A stretch of 64,000 nt of DNA from an uncultured Bacteroidales bacterium. GTDB taxonomy: Bacteria; Bacteroidota; Bacteroidia; Bacteroidales; UBA932. The notes beneath the pieces were generated by a model that saw nothing but the letters and a program-made list of their open reading frames with translations, was not told the origin of the DNA and did not search any database. This document shows positions 44,891 through 54,857 of this stretch, one piece after another (the first letter of the stretch is position 1; each line of letters opens with the position of its first letter). The stretch lies in NCBI GenBank assembly GCA_944325445.1, contig CALVAG010000005.1:62001-126000 (forward strand), written 5' to 3'. The position numbers and the translations under genes are program-made.

Positions 44891-46135
44891 ATGCTATATC
44901 ATCTTTTTGAATATCTTACGAATAACGGATACGATTTTCCGGGAATGGGATTGATGAAATATATCTCGTTCAGGGCTCTGATGGCCACGATGGTGGCGCT
45001 TGTCACCGGGCTTTTCCTTGCGCCGAAGGTGATAAGGAAGTTGCAGAAGAGACAAATCGGGGAAGAGATAAGGAATCTGGGGCTGGAAGGACAGCTCTCC
45101 AAAAAGGGAACGCCCACCATGGGAGGAATAATAATTCTCCTTTCGATTCTGATTCCTGCGCTGCTTTTCGGCAATCTGGCCAATGTCTATGTACAATTGC
45201 TCATCATAACCACCATCTGGCTCGGTATGATAGGTTTTCTGGATGACGGAATCAAGGTCTTCAAAAAGAACAAGGAGGGGCTGAACGGGAAATATAAGAT
45301 AATCGGGCAGGTGACTCTGGGACTGCTCGTAGGCATTGTCCTATGTACAAACGACAATGTGACCATAAGGGAGAAGATTGCATCCGACGGGAATGAAAGC
45401 GTTGCCGTATATGAAGATGTAAAAAGCACAAAGACAAACATCCCCTTTGTAAAGGACAACCAGTTCGATTATTCATGGCTCGCTCCGTTCAACGGGAAGG
45501 CCAAAGAGATTGCCGGATGGATCATATATATTCTGGTAATCATCTTTATAATAACCGCAGTATCGAACGGGACGAACCTCACCGACGGCATGGACGGGCT
45601 GGCGACGGGAACATCCGCCATAATCGGAACGACGATAGGCATTCTGGCATACCTGTCGGGAAACTCCATATACGCCTCATACCTCAACACCATGTATATT
45701 CCGGCAACGGGAGAGGTAGTGATCTTCATGGCGGCATTTGTAGGAGCGCTCATAGGTTTTCTCTGGTACAATACATATCCGGCCCAGGTGTTCATGGGAG
45801 ATACAGGCAGTCTGGCCCTTGGAGGCATAATAGCGGTATCCGCCATAATAATCAGGAAAGAGCTGCTCATCCCTATTCTCTGCGGGATATTCTTTGTAGA
45901 GAGCCTGTCTGTCATCATACAAAGATTATATTTCAAATATACCAAACGGAAATATGGCGAAGGACGCAGGGTCTTCAAGATGTCGCCCCTGCACCACCAT
46001 TTCCAGAAAGAGGGGACGGACGCCATTATAAAACTCCCGCGCAGGGCTATACCGGAAGCGAAGATAGTGGTAAGATTTTGGATTATAACTATTTTACTTT
46101 GTGCACTAACTGTAATAACTCTTAAAATCAGATAA
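44891..46135 (+). CDS. mraY: Phospho-N-acetylmuramoyl-pentapeptide transferase MraY
   Basis: Makes lipid I from UDP-MurNAc-pentapeptide and undecaprenyl phosphate in the inner membrane. The 414-residue protein has about ten membrane helices with the conserved [38 protein letters not shown] and HHHFQKEG motifs; the catalytic Asp residues are present. A loop of about 60 residues after the Asp-rich region ([15 protein letters not shown]) is longer than in E. coli, as in other Bacteroidetes. Confidence 0.97.
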   Translation: MLYHLFEYLTNNGYDFPGMGLMKYISFRALMATMVALVTGLFLAPKVIRKLQKRQIGEEIRNLGLEGQLSKKGTPTMGGIIILLSILIPALLFGNLANVYVQLLIITTIWLGMIGFLDDGIKVFKKNKEGLNGKYKIIGQVTLGLLVGIVLCTNDNVTIREKIASDGNESVAVYEDVKSTKTNIPFVKDNQFDYSWLAPFNGKAKEIAGWIIYILVIIFIITAVSNGTNLTDGMDGLATGTSAIIGTTIGILAYLSGNSIYASYLNTMYIPATGEVVIFMAAFVGALIGFLWYNTYPAQVFMGDTGSLALGGIIAVSAIIIRKELLIPILCGIFFVESLSVIIQRLYFKYTKRKYGEGRRVFKMSPLHHHFQKEGTDAIIKLPRRAIPEAKIVVRFWIITILLCALTVITLKIR

Positions 46136-46137
46136 TT

Positions 46138-47475
46138 ATGAGCAAAAAAATTGTAGTTTTAGGAGGAGGGGAAAGCGGTGTGGGCGCCGCGATTCTGGCA
46201 AAAAAAATGGGATTCGATATATTTTTGAGCGACAGCGGAAATATAAGGCCGGAGATGGAGAAACTTCTTGCAGAGTACAACATACCCTACGAACATGGTC
46301 TCCATACCCGTTCCTTGATAGAGAATGCGGATGAGGTGATAAAAAGCCCCGGCATTCCTGACAATGCCCCTATAATTGCCGATATTGCGAACAAGGGCAT
46401 AAAGATAATCTCCGAAATAGAGTTCGCAGGACGCTACGACAGCGCCAAGAAGATTTGCATAACCGGAAGCAACGGAAAGACCACCACCACTTCGCTGATT
46501 TACTATCTGCTGAAGAATGCCGGATTGAATGTAGGTCTGGCCGGAAACATAGGCAAAAGCTACGCGTATCAGGTAGCCACTATGAATTACGACTATTATG
46601 TATTGGAACTCAGCAGTTTCCAGTTAGACGGCGTCTATGATTTCAAGGCAGACATAGCCATTCTCATGAATATTACCCCGGACCATCTGGACCGTTACGG
46701 TTACAATATGCAGAATTACATAAACTCCAAGTTCAGAATAACCAGAAATATGAACAGGGATGACTGCTTTGTATTCTGCGCCGATGACCCCATTACCATA
46801 AATGAATTGGAAAAGATTGTCTTAAAGGCAAAAATGCTTCCGTTCAGCCAGGAAAAAGAGGTAAACGAGGGTGCCTGCCTGAAGAACGATATGATGTACG
46901 TCAATTACAACGAGAGCGAATATACGATGTACATCAAAGAGCTGGCACTGGAAGGCAAACATAACATATACAATTCCATGGCCGCCGCCATTGCAGCCAA
47001 GGCATTGAATATAAGCAATGAAGTCATAAGAAAAAGCCTTATGGACTTTCAGGGGGTGGAGCACAGGATGGAAAAGGTGCTGAAGGTAAGGGAGGTGCTT
47101 TATGTAAACGACTCCAAGGCTACCAATGTAAATTCCACATGGTACGCCCTCGAGAGCATAAAGACCCCGATTGTATGGATAGCAGGCGGAAAGGATAAGG
47201 GAAACGACTATGAGCCGTTATACGGACTGGTAAAAGATAAGGTGCATACACTTATATGCCTTGGCATAGACAACGGGAAATTGCATGACTGTTTTAAGGA
47301 CAAGGTCGAAAATCTGGTAGATACCACTAGTGCAAAGGAGGCCGTAGAACTTGCCTATAAGTATGCAAAGCCCGGAGATACAGTACTGCTTTCCCCTGCC
47401 TGCGCAAGCTTCGATCTCTTTAAGAATTATGAAGACCGCGGAAGGCAGTTCAAGGCGGCCGTAAGGGAACTTTAA
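46138..47475 (+). CDS. murD: UDP-N-acetylmuramoylalanine--D-glutamate ligase MurD
   Basis: Adds D-Glu to UDP-MurNAc-L-Ala. The 445-residue protein starts KIVVLGGGESGVGAAIL, has the ATP loop ITGSNGKTTTTSL, the ELSSFQLDG motif and NDSKATN, and ends LLSPACASFDLFKNYEDRG. Full length. It begins 2 nt after mraY and is followed by ftsW 19 nt later. Confidence 0.97.
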   Translation: MSKKIVVLGGGESGVGAAILAKKMGFDIFLSDSGNIRPEMEKLLAEYNIPYEHGLHTRSLIENADEVIKSPGIPDNAPIIADIANKGIKIISEIEFAGRYDSAKKICITGSNGKTTTTSLIYYLLKNAGLNVGLAGNIGKSYAYQVATMNYDYYVLELSSFQLDGVYDFKADIAILMNITPDHLDRYGYNMQNYINSKFRITRNMNRDDCFVFCADDPITINELEKIVLKAKMLPFSQEKEVNEGACLKNDMMYVNYNESEYTMYIKELALEGKHNIYNSMAAAIAAKALNISNEVIRKSLMDFQGVEHRMEKVLKVREVLYVNDSKATNVNSTWYALESIKTPIVWIAGGKDKGNDYEPLYGLVKDKVHTLICLGIDNGKLHDCFKDKVENLVDTTSAKEAVELAYKYAKPGDTVLLSPACASFDLFKNYEDRGRQFKAAVREL

Positions 47476-47494
47476 CATCCGTAAATTCAAGAAC

Positions 47495-48820
47495 ATGAGT
47501 CTGAAAAGTGCCATAGAGAATGATAATTCAATAATATACCGGTTGCACGGCGACAAGGTTATATGGATGATAGTCATATTGCTGTCTATCGCCTCCATCG
47601 CACTTATCTATTCGTCGAGCAGCTCGCTGGCATTCAAGGAGGGTACGACCAACTTCGACTATCTGCTCAAACAGATTCAATTTGTGGTTTTAGGACTCTG
47701 TTTTCTGTTTATATGTTATAAAATTCCGCTCGGACTCTACAGGATAGCAGTCTATCCCCTCTTTTTCATCTCTCTCGTGCTCCTTCTACTTACGCCTATA
47801 ATAGGTCAGGAGATAAATCATGCAAAACGCTGGCTGGCGATAGGTCCTATTTCGTTCCAACCTGCGGAAATAGTCAAGATTACCCTGATAATGTATATAG
47901 CCAAAACCATAGAGCTTTACAAACTGGAGACATTCAAGGAGTTTTTCTGGAGAATAGTGGCGCCTGTAGGATTCGTGTGCATAGTCATACTCATAAGCAG
48001 CGTCTCCACCGCCATAGTTGTGGGGTTGATTTCCCTGCTGGTGCTTGCGGTTGCTGGAATAAAATGGTCTTACCTCTTCAAGTCCGTCGGTATAGCATTT
48101 GCAGCGTTCCTGCTTGTCATACTGCTTCATATCGCATTCGGCATATTCCCCCGCTTCGACACTGCACTGAACCGCATAAAGGGGTTCGTTGCGACAGAAG
48201 AGGGCGTTCAGGAGCTGAGCCCGGAAGAGAAACAGAGAAAAGCGGACAAGACATTCCAGGCCGATATGGCGGAAATTGCCATATCTTCCGGGAAAATCAT
48301 AGGCAAAGGCCCCGGAAAGAGTACGCAGAGATATGTATTGCCCCATCCCTATTCGGACTTCATCTACTCCATAATCGTGGAAGAGTATGGCCTTGTAGGA
48401 GGAGTTGTGATACTGCTGTTCTATCTGCAGCTGCTGTACCGTTGCGTCCTGCTGGTCAAGAACTGTACGAGGAAATTCTCTGCGGTCACCGTAGGAGGGC
48501 TCGGACTGATGATTGTATTGCAGGCATTCCTGCATATACTCGTAAATGTAGGGATAGTACCGGTAACAGGGCATACATTGCCTTTGGTAAGTTTGGGAGG
48601 AACCTCATTCATTATTTTCAGTATGGCGTTCGGAATCATTCTCTCTGTAAGCAGGACCATAGAGAAAGACAACGACAGGAAAAGAAGGGAGGCTGCGCCC
48701 ATTCCCGCATCGGATGCCGAAGAGAGCGTTGAACAGAGCATGGAACGGATAAAATCAGAGGGTGAAAAGGGTCTGGAAGAGTATGAAATAATAGATGAAA
48801 AAACCGGAGAATTCAAATAG
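47495..48820 (+). CDS. ftsW: Septal peptidoglycan glycosyltransferase FtsW
   Basis: A SEDS-family polymerase that makes septal glycan strands with FtsI. The 441-residue protein has about ten membrane helices, the motif KRWLAIGPISFQPAE, the long periplasmic loop region with LPHPYSDFIYSIIVEEYG, and PVTGHTLPLVSLGGTS near the end. A charged cytoplasmic tail (about 395-441, Glu-rich) follows the last helix. It lies between murD and murG as in other dcw clusters. Confidence 0.96.
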   Translation: MSLKSAIENDNSIIYRLHGDKVIWMIVILLSIASIALIYSSSSSLAFKEGTTNFDYLLKQIQFVVLGLCFLFICYKIPLGLYRIAVYPLFFISLVLLLLTPIIGQEINHAKRWLAIGPISFQPAEIVKITLIMYIAKTIELYKLETFKEFFWRIVAPVGFVCIVILISSVSTAIVVGLISLLVLAVAGIKWSYLFKSVGIAFAAFLLVILLHIAFGIFPRFDTALNRIKGFVATEEGVQELSPEEKQRKADKTFQADMAEIAISSGKIIGKGPGKSTQRYVLPHPYSDFIYSIIVEEYGLVGGVVILLFYLQLLYRCVLLVKNCTRKFSAVTVGGLGLMIVLQAFLHILVNVGIVPVTGHTLPLVSLGGTSFIIFSMAFGIILSVSRTIEKDNDRKRREAAPIPASDAEESVEQSMERIKSEGEKGLEEYEIIDEKTGEFK

Positions 48821-48827
48821 AACTACT

Positions 48828-49955
48828 ATGAGAACAATAATAAGCGGGGGCGGGACAGGCGGCCACATATTCCCGGCAATATCCATTGCAAACGCCATTA
48901 AGGAGCTGGACAATGAAGCGGAAATACTCTTTGTCGGAGCAAAAGGACGTATGGAGATGGAGCGGGTTCCCGCTGCCGGATACAAGATAGAGGGCATTCC
49001 TGCCAAAGGGCTGAAAAGGCCGTTGTATAATCCCGCGAACCTGCTCATAGCGATAGATTACATAAAATGCCTCTTTATGGCAGGAAAAATTTTAAAACGC
49101 TTCAAACCGGATGTCGTAGTGGGAGTGGGAGGATATGCCAGCGCGGCCATTGTGGCAGCCGCCGCAAAAAGGGGAATCCCGGTTTTACTTCAGGAGCAAA
49201 ACTCCTTTGCCGGACTGGTAAACCGTAAAAACGGAAAATCCGCCGGAAAAATCTGCGTGGCATACGAAGGGATGGAACGTTTTTTCCCGAAAGAAAAAAT
49301 AGCCATTACGGGAAATCCCGTGAGAAAGGATATAACCGGATCCACACCGGAACAAAAGGCTGAAGGATTGAAGCATTATAATCTTTCTCCCGACAAGAAG
49401 TGTATTTTCGTTGTCGGAGGAAGTCTGGGATGCAGAACCCTGAACGAATGTATGAAAAAGGAGATTGGAAACGGCACGCTCTTTAACGGGGATGACGAAA
49501 GCGTACAGCTCATATGGCAATGCGGCAAATATTATAAGGACGAGATCGATAATTTCATGAAGGGAAGAGATACCGCAGGGATTTTCTACTCCGATTTCAT
49601 ACAACGCATGGACCTGGCCTACGCTGCGGCGGATATCGTAATAAGCAGGGCCGGTGCCGGTACCATATCTGAACTTGCCATTGCAGGCAAATGCACGATA
49701 TTCGTCCCATCTCCGATGGTAGCGGAAGACCACCAGACCCACAATGCAATGGCATTGGTAAAAAAGAACGCTGCAGCAATGATAAAGGATGCGGATGCAT
49801 CCGAAGAGCTGACACCTCTTGTAAGGGAGCTGCTTGCAGACAGTGCAAAAAGGGAAGAATTTGAAAAGAATATCCTGCAATTTGCAAAACCGGATGCCGC
49901 CATGCAAATAGCGGAATACTGTATGGAGCTGGCATCTGGAAAAGAGAAACGATAA
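48828..49955 (+). CDS. murG: UDP-GlcNAc--lipid I transferase MurG
   Basis: Adds GlcNAc to lipid I to make lipid II at the inner face of the membrane. The 375-residue GT28 enzyme has SGGGTGGHIFPAIS, VVGVGGYASAAIV, LLQEQNSFAGLVNR and ISRAGAGTISELAIAGK. The ATG at 48828 places the glycine-rich loop at the N-terminus and follows the ftsW stop by 7 nt; a start at 48795 would lie inside ftsW and is unlikely. Confidence 0.97.
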   Translation: MRTIISGGGTGGHIFPAISIANAIKELDNEAEILFVGAKGRMEMERVPAAGYKIEGIPAKGLKRPLYNPANLLIAIDYIKCLFMAGKILKRFKPDVVVGVGGYASAAIVAAAAKRGIPVLLQEQNSFAGLVNRKNGKSAGKICVAYEGMERFFPKEKIAITGNPVRKDITGSTPEQKAEGLKHYNLSPDKKCIFVVGGSLGCRTLNECMKKEIGNGTLFNGDDESVQLIWQCGKYYKDEIDNFMKGRDTAGIFYSDFIQRMDLAYAAADIVISRAGAGTISELAIAGKCTIFVPSPMVAEDHQTHNAMALVKKNAAAMIKDADASEELTPLVRELLADSAKREEFEKNILQFAKPDAAMQIAEYCMELASGKEKR

Positions 49956-49968
49956 GGAGACATACAGA

Positions 49969-51324
49969 ATGATTGAAAATGTTTATCTGATAGGAATCGG
50001 AGGAATAGGGATGAGCGCCATAGCCCGCTACTACAACCATGCCGGTTATAAGGTAAGCGGATATGACAGGAGCGCGACCCCGCTCACAAAAGAACTGGAA
50101 CACGAAGGAGTCGCGATTCATTACTCATGCGATATTTCGGCAATACCTGAAGAGATAGGGAAAACCCTCGTCATATATACTCCGGCCGTGCCTTCCGATT
50201 TCGGGGAACTGCTATATGTAAATGAAAAGGGTTATAAAGTCATTAAACGTTCGAAAGCGCTCGGGGAGATTGCAACCGGACAGTTTACCCTTGCAGTGGC
50301 AGGGACTCACGGCAAAACTACCACAAGTACTCTGCTCGCCCACATTCTCACCAACAGCGGAACAGGCTGTTCAGCATTTTTGGGCGGCATTTCAAAAAAT
50401 TATGACACCAACCTGCTGTTGAGTAAAAACAGAGTGCTGGTTGCGGAAGCGGACGAATTCGACCGCTCATTCTTGCAACTCTACCCCAACATTGCCATAA
50501 TCACATCTGTAGACCCCGACCATTTGGACATATACAAGACATATGATGCCGTAAAAGAGGCATTCACCGCCTTCGCATCCCAGGTAAAGGGGAATGGATT
50601 CATAATAGTCAAACAGGGAATCTCTCTGGATCTGGACAAAGTCCCGGCAAAACGCTACAGCTACTCCCTAAACGGAGAGGCCGATTTTTGTGCAAGAAAC
50701 ATAAGTATAACCGAGGGAGGATATTTTAAATTCGATTTGCAATCCCCGTCGGGCACAATAAAAGGGTGTATCATGGGGGTGCCAGGCAGAGTGAACGCAG
50801 AAAACGGCATTGCAGCCTCTGCAGCGGCGCTTTTATCAGGAATTGCTCCGGAAAAGATCAAAAGGGCCCTGTATGAATTCAAAGGTGTAAAAAGGCGGCT
50901 CGATGTCCATGTGAATACCCCTGAGGCAGTTTACATAGACGATTATGCGCACCACCCTAAAGAGATCTCTTCGGCCATCTCATCTTTGAGAGAGATATTC
51001 CCCGGCCGGAGAATCTGCGGCATTTTCCAGCCGCATCTCTATAGCCGTACAAAGGACTTTGCACCGGAATTCGCCGAAAGCCTTTCACTTTTGGACAAAC
51101 TTATTTTACTGGACATCTACCCGGCAAGAGAAAAACCTATAGAGGGGGTAACCTCCGAAATAATATTCGACAAGGTAAGAATTGCAGATAAAATAATGCT
51201 GCACAAAGAGGAGCTCCTCCCCTACCTTGAAAAGGAGAGGACAGACGTATTGGTTACATTCGGTGCCGGAGACATAGACAAATTGGTAGGACCTATAACG
51301 GAAATTATATCGAGACGTATCTGA
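49969..51324 (+). CDS. murC: UDP-N-acetylmuramate--L-alanine ligase MurC
   Basis: Adds the first residue (L-Ala) of the stem peptide. The 451-residue protein begins with GIGGIGMSAIARYYN, has the ATP loop VAGTHGKTTTSTL, EADEFDRSFLQL and the DDYAHHPKEI motif. Full length. It follows murG by 13 nt; ddl, which follows murC in many bacteria, is absent, and ftsQ comes next. Confidence 0.97.
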   Translation: MIENVYLIGIGGIGMSAIARYYNHAGYKVSGYDRSATPLTKELEHEGVAIHYSCDISAIPEEIGKTLVIYTPAVPSDFGELLYVNEKGYKVIKRSKALGEIATGQFTLAVAGTHGKTTTSTLLAHILTNSGTGCSAFLGGISKNYDTNLLLSKNRVLVAEADEFDRSFLQLYPNIAIITSVDPDHLDIYKTYDAVKEAFTAFASQVKGNGFIIVKQGISLDLDKVPAKRYSYSLNGEADFCARNISITEGGYFKFDLQSPSGTIKGCIMGVPGRVNAENGIAASAAALLSGIAPEKIKRALYEFKGVKRRLDVHVNTPEAVYIDDYAHHPKEISSAISSLREIFPGRRICGIFQPHLYSRTKDFAPEFAESLSLLDKLILLDIYPAREKPIEGVTSEIIFDKVRIADKIMLHKEELLPYLEKERTDVLVTFGAGDIDKLVGPITEIISRRI

Positions 51325-51329
51325 CTATC

Positions 51330-52139
51330 ATGCTGAAAAAGATTTTGACATATTCGGGTATTACGATATTGACGGCAATGGTTGCCGCCTACTTCTACTT
51401 TGCCTCATCCCTTTATGCGAAAAAAAGCATGGAGAGTGTCTGCACCGGTGTTGAAGTGGAGATACTGGACAGCGCGTCAAATAAATTCGTAAGCAAGGAA
51501 GAGGTTATAGGAATCATAGACGGGTTCAACGGAAAAAGTATCGGCAGCAAATGCCGTGATATAAATCTCGACAATATCGAACTTCTGCTAAACAGAAGGA
51601 GTGCGATAAAGGAGTCGCAGGCAAGTCTCACAAGAGACGGGATAATGAGAATAGAGATAACGCAGCGCAGACCTATATTGAGGATAGAGACATCGGGAGG
51701 AGGCTTTTACATAGATGAATTCGAATATATATTCCCCCTTGTGGAGAGCTTCACATCCTATGTGCCGATAGTCACGGGACATATTCCGCTGGAACTCGAT
51801 TCCGAATACAGAGGAGAGGCCGGACAAGAGGAGATGCCATGGATAACTAAAATGTCTGAATTCGGGAAATTCCTGAATGAAAATCCGTTTTGGAGCGCCA
51901 TGGTAGAGCAGATATATGTGGAGAAAAACGGAGATATTATCCTCTCCCCTAAAGTCGGAAAGTTGAAAATCATCTTCGGCGCTCCTGAAAACATAGAGAT
52001 AAAGTTCAGAAAACTGCTTGCGTTTTATAAAAACATAGCTCCCGAAAAGGGATGGGAACGCTACAACGAGGTGAATTTAAAATACAGGGGACAGATAGTC
52101 TGTAAGTTGAATACTCCATTAAAAACAAAAGAGTCATGA
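51330..52139 (+). CDS. ftsQ: Cell division protein FtsQ
   Basis: A 269-residue bitopic protein with a short cytoplasmic start, one membrane helix (about 7-27) and a periplasmic part with a POTRA-like segment (VEVEILDSASNKFVSKEEV) and a beta domain (QRRPILRIETSGGGFYIDE). The sequence is divergent from E. coli FtsQ, but position before ftsA and topology identify it. It connects the cytoplasmic FtsA/FtsZ ring to FtsL and FtsB. ATGA overlap with ftsA. Confidence 0.88.
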   Translation: MLKKILTYSGITILTAMVAAYFYFASSLYAKKSMESVCTGVEVEILDSASNKFVSKEEVIGIIDGFNGKSIGSKCRDINLDNIELLLNRRSAIKESQASLTRDGIMRIEITQRRPILRIETSGGGFYIDEFEYIFPLVESFTSYVPIVTGHIPLELDSEYRGEAGQEEMPWITKMSEFGKFLNENPFWSAMVEQIYVEKNGDIILSPKVGKLKIIFGAPENIEIKFRKLLAFYKNIAPEKGWERYNEVNLKYRGQIVCKLNTPLKTKES

Positions 52140-53461
52140 GAAGTCTGATAGCAGCGATCGATTTGGGAACTACAAAGGTAGCTTGCATTGTAGGCGAAAG
52201 GATAGCCAATAAAATTAAAATCATAGGATATAGCCAGGCTCCTTCGAAGGGTATTGCCAGAGGCGAGGTTGTAAATATCCAGAATGTGCTCGACAGTATA
52301 ACTCCAGTCATACATTCGGTAGAAAACGGCATCGGTGCAAAGATAAATCAGGTATTCGTAGGCATCGCGGGGCAAAACATAAGGTGTGCGGCCACATCCA
52401 ACCAGACTACGAGAAACGACCCGGACCAGATAATAACCAAGGAGGAGATAGACAAATTTACGAACAGCATGTACAACACCTTCGTCCAAAACGGGGAGAA
52501 GGTACTGCATGTAATCCCCCAATGCTACAATATCGACGATTTTATGGGTATAAGCGACCCGGTAGGCATGAGCGGGCAGCAGATTAACGCCAGTTTCAAA
52601 CTCTTCATAGGGAGGAACAATTCCGCCAGCCTGAGCAAAAATGTAATTACCCGCGCCGGAATGGAGTTGAAGGGAATCATTCTCGAACCCATAGCTTCTG
52701 CAAAGGCTGTCGTTTCCCCGGATGAAGCCGAACTCGGCGTAGCGATACTCGATATCGGAGGAGGCACATCCGATCTGCTGATTATTCAGGACAATATCAT
52801 AAGACATGCCGCTGTCATACCTTTCGGAGGCAACTCCGTCACGGAAGATATAAAAATGGGATGCGGCATAACCTCAAAGGATGCCGAAGCCATGAAGGTA
52901 CAGTTCGGTTCATGCTGTCCGGATTATGCACAGCAGAAAAAGATAATAATCCCGGGAGTAGGCGGGCGCGGAAACAAGGAGATAGGAATTCCGGCATTAT
53001 CCAGAATAATAGCCGCAAGAATGATAGAAATTTTCGAAGCCATAGGCTACGAAATAGAAAAATCGGGATACAAAAACATGCTCAAGGGAGGCCTCGTACT
53101 TACAGGAGGAGGCGCCAGAATGCAGAATATTGCACAGCTTGCCACAAGAGTAACAGGGCTGGAAGCCAAAGTCGCCTATCCTCAGGAGAGGATTGCAGCA
53201 GACTCGCTCCCCGAAGTGCTCTCGCCGGAAAACTCCACTGCCGTAGGGCTCATACTTGCAGGATTCGAAATAATGGACAGGGAAAAAACCGTCTATCAGA
53301 GCGTGACGCCCATCAACTATGAGTTTTTCGGAGAGAAGGAGGAAGATAAAAAACCGGACGACGATAATGCGGAAAAGCCCAAGGAGAAGAAGAAATTATT
53401 CAAGAATCTCCTGAATATATTCAATACGGAAAAGATTTTTAACCAGGATAACCAGGCATAA
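52136..53461 (+). CDS. ftsA: Cell division protein FtsA
   Basis: An actin-like protein that anchors FtsZ to the membrane. The 441-residue protein has AAIDLGTTKVACIVGE (phosphate 1), LDIGGGTSDLLI (phosphate 2), and VLTGGGARMQNI (adenosine motif). It ends with an acidic linker (EEDKKPDDDNAEKPKEK) followed by an amphipathic membrane-targeting helix (KLFKNLLNIFNTEKIF). The C-terminal linker is longer than in E. coli. It adjoins ftsZ by 1 nt. Confidence 0.97.
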   Translation: MRSLIAAIDLGTTKVACIVGERIANKIKIIGYSQAPSKGIARGEVVNIQNVLDSITPVIHSVENGIGAKINQVFVGIAGQNIRCAATSNQTTRNDPDQIITKEEIDKFTNSMYNTFVQNGEKVLHVIPQCYNIDDFMGISDPVGMSGQQINASFKLFIGRNNSASLSKNVITRAGMELKGIILEPIASAKAVVSPDEAELGVAILDIGGGTSDLLIIQDNIIRHAAVIPFGGNSVTEDIKMGCGITSKDAEAMKVQFGSCCPDYAQQKKIIIPGVGGRGNKEIGIPALSRIIAARMIEIFEAIGYEIEKSGYKNMLKGGLVLTGGGARMQNIAQLATRVTGLEAKVAYPQERIAADSLPEVLSPENSTAVGLILAGFEIMDREKTVYQSVTPINYEFFGEKEEDKKPDDDNAEKPKEKKKLFKNLLNIFNTEKIFNQDNQA

Positions 53462-53462
53462 T

Positions 53463-54824
53463 ATGTATAATGATAGCGACAATATAATAATTCCCGAGAG
53501 TTGGGAACCATGTACAAAATCCATAATAAAGGTCATAGGTGTAGGAGGCGGAGGATGCAATGCCGTAGACACCATGTATACGCAGGGAATCAAGGATGTG
53601 GAATTTGTAATATGCAATACGGACCGGCAGTCGCTGGACAATAATCATGTTACCAACAAATTCTATTTGGGAAGCAAGGGGCTTGGAGCCGGGTGCGACC
53701 CGGAGCAGGGAAGAAGGGCTGCCACAGAAAGTGCGGACAAGATAAAGAAAATGCTTTCCGACCAGAGCGAAATGGTATTCATTACGGCAGGAATGGGAGG
53801 AGGTACCGGAACGGGAGCGGCTCCGGTAATTGCACAGATAGCAAAGGAACTCGGAAAACTTACAGTAGGGGTTGTAACCCTCCCCTTCCGCGATGAGGGC
53901 GAAGCTTTCCTCAAACGGGCATTGATAGGTATCAAGGAGCTGCGCAAGCATGTAGACAGCCTGCTTATAATAGACAATCAGAAACTCTATGAGGTCTTTG
54001 GAACGATACGCGCATTCGAAGCCTTTCCAAGGGCGAATGAAGTGCTCAATACGGCCGTAAAGAGTATCGCGGAGATCATTACCAAGCCGGGGTTCATAAA
54101 TGTGGACTTTGCCGATGTAAAAATGGTCATGAAGAATAGCGGAATGGCCATAATGGGTATCGGTACGGCTTCTGGACCGGACAGGGCCTCGAAAGCCGTA
54201 GAGATGGCTTTCGAATCCCCTTTGCTGAATGACTGCGATCTGGAGACTGCAAGCGGAGTCCTTGTAAACATAAGTTCAGGAGAGGAAAACGGTCTTACCA
54301 TGACCGAACTCAATCAGATTATGGAGTATGTGAACAGCTATACCGGAACTCCCGAGAAATTTAAAAGAGGTGTGGTGCTGGACAATTCCCTTAAAGATGA
54401 AATCAGCGTAACTATCGTAGCTACGGGATTCAAGATAAACAATCTGCCTCAAGTAGACATAGGAGATCCAGATACCATAATACTGGGAACCGAAAATCTC
54501 TTCTCCCCTGAAACCATTTCAGGCGCAAGGCTCACCTATGGGGCGGAACATGGAACGAAAAAAGAGGAATCCGCTACCGATATGCAGGAAGCTGAACAGG
54601 GAAAAAACGAGTTCGAATGGAAATACCGAAAACCAGAAGGTAAACCTGCGCTCATACTCGAACCGGGCGATGATATCACAAAACTGGAACGCGAGCCCGC
54701 CTATCTGAGAAGAGAGAGACTGTTCAATGAAAACAGCGGGCGGCAAATGGAGAATGAACAACATGCAGATACAAAAACAGAGTTGCCGGATGAGAATTAC
54801 ATTCTCCCGTCCGACAACTCGTAA
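53463..54824 (+). CDS. ftsZ: Cell division protein FtsZ
   Basis: The tubulin-like GTPase that forms the Z ring. The 453-residue protein has the core IKVIGVGGGGCNAVDTM, the tubulin signature GGGTGTGAAPVIAQ and the T7 loop NVDFADVK. The variable linker begins after residue 345 and the C-terminal core peptide is seen as EPAYLRRERLF (residues 411-421). Unlike in E. coli, the peptide is followed by about 30 more polar residues. It is the last gene of the cluster, followed by a hairpin and a convergent gene. Confidence 0.97.
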   Translation: MYNDSDNIIIPESWEPCTKSIIKVIGVGGGGCNAVDTMYTQGIKDVEFVICNTDRQSLDNNHVTNKFYLGSKGLGAGCDPEQGRRAATESADKIKKMLSDQSEMVFITAGMGGGTGTGAAPVIAQIAKELGKLTVGVVTLPFRDEGEAFLKRALIGIKELRKHVDSLLIIDNQKLYEVFGTIRAFEAFPRANEVLNTAVKSIAEIITKPGFINVDFADVKMVMKNSGMAIMGIGTASGPDRASKAVEMAFESPLLNDCDLETASGVLVNISSGEENGLTMTELNQIMEYVNSYTGTPEKFKRGVVLDNSLKDEISVTIVATGFKINNLPQVDIGDPDTIILGTENLFSPETISGARLTYGAEHGTKKEESATDMQEAEQGKNEFEWKYRKPEGKPALILEPGDDITKLEREPAYLRRERLFNENSGRQMENEQHADTKTELPDENYILPSDNS

Positions 54825-54847
54825 TCCGTTTATTCTCCTAAAACGGA
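54825..54847. terminator. Hairpin between ftsZ and the convergent DUF3298 gene
   Basis: TCCGTTT (54825-54831) and AAACGGA (54841-54847) form a 7-bp stem with a 9-nt loop in the 33-nt gap between two convergent stop codons. It could end both transcripts, but neither side has a U tract, so it is not a classical terminator. Confidence 0.4.
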
Positions 54848-54857
54848 GATAATATGA

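Noticed and set aside
48795..48827. Upstream start for murG inside ftsW
   Set aside because: Homologous MurG proteins start immediately before the glycine-rich loop, which fits the ATG at 48828.
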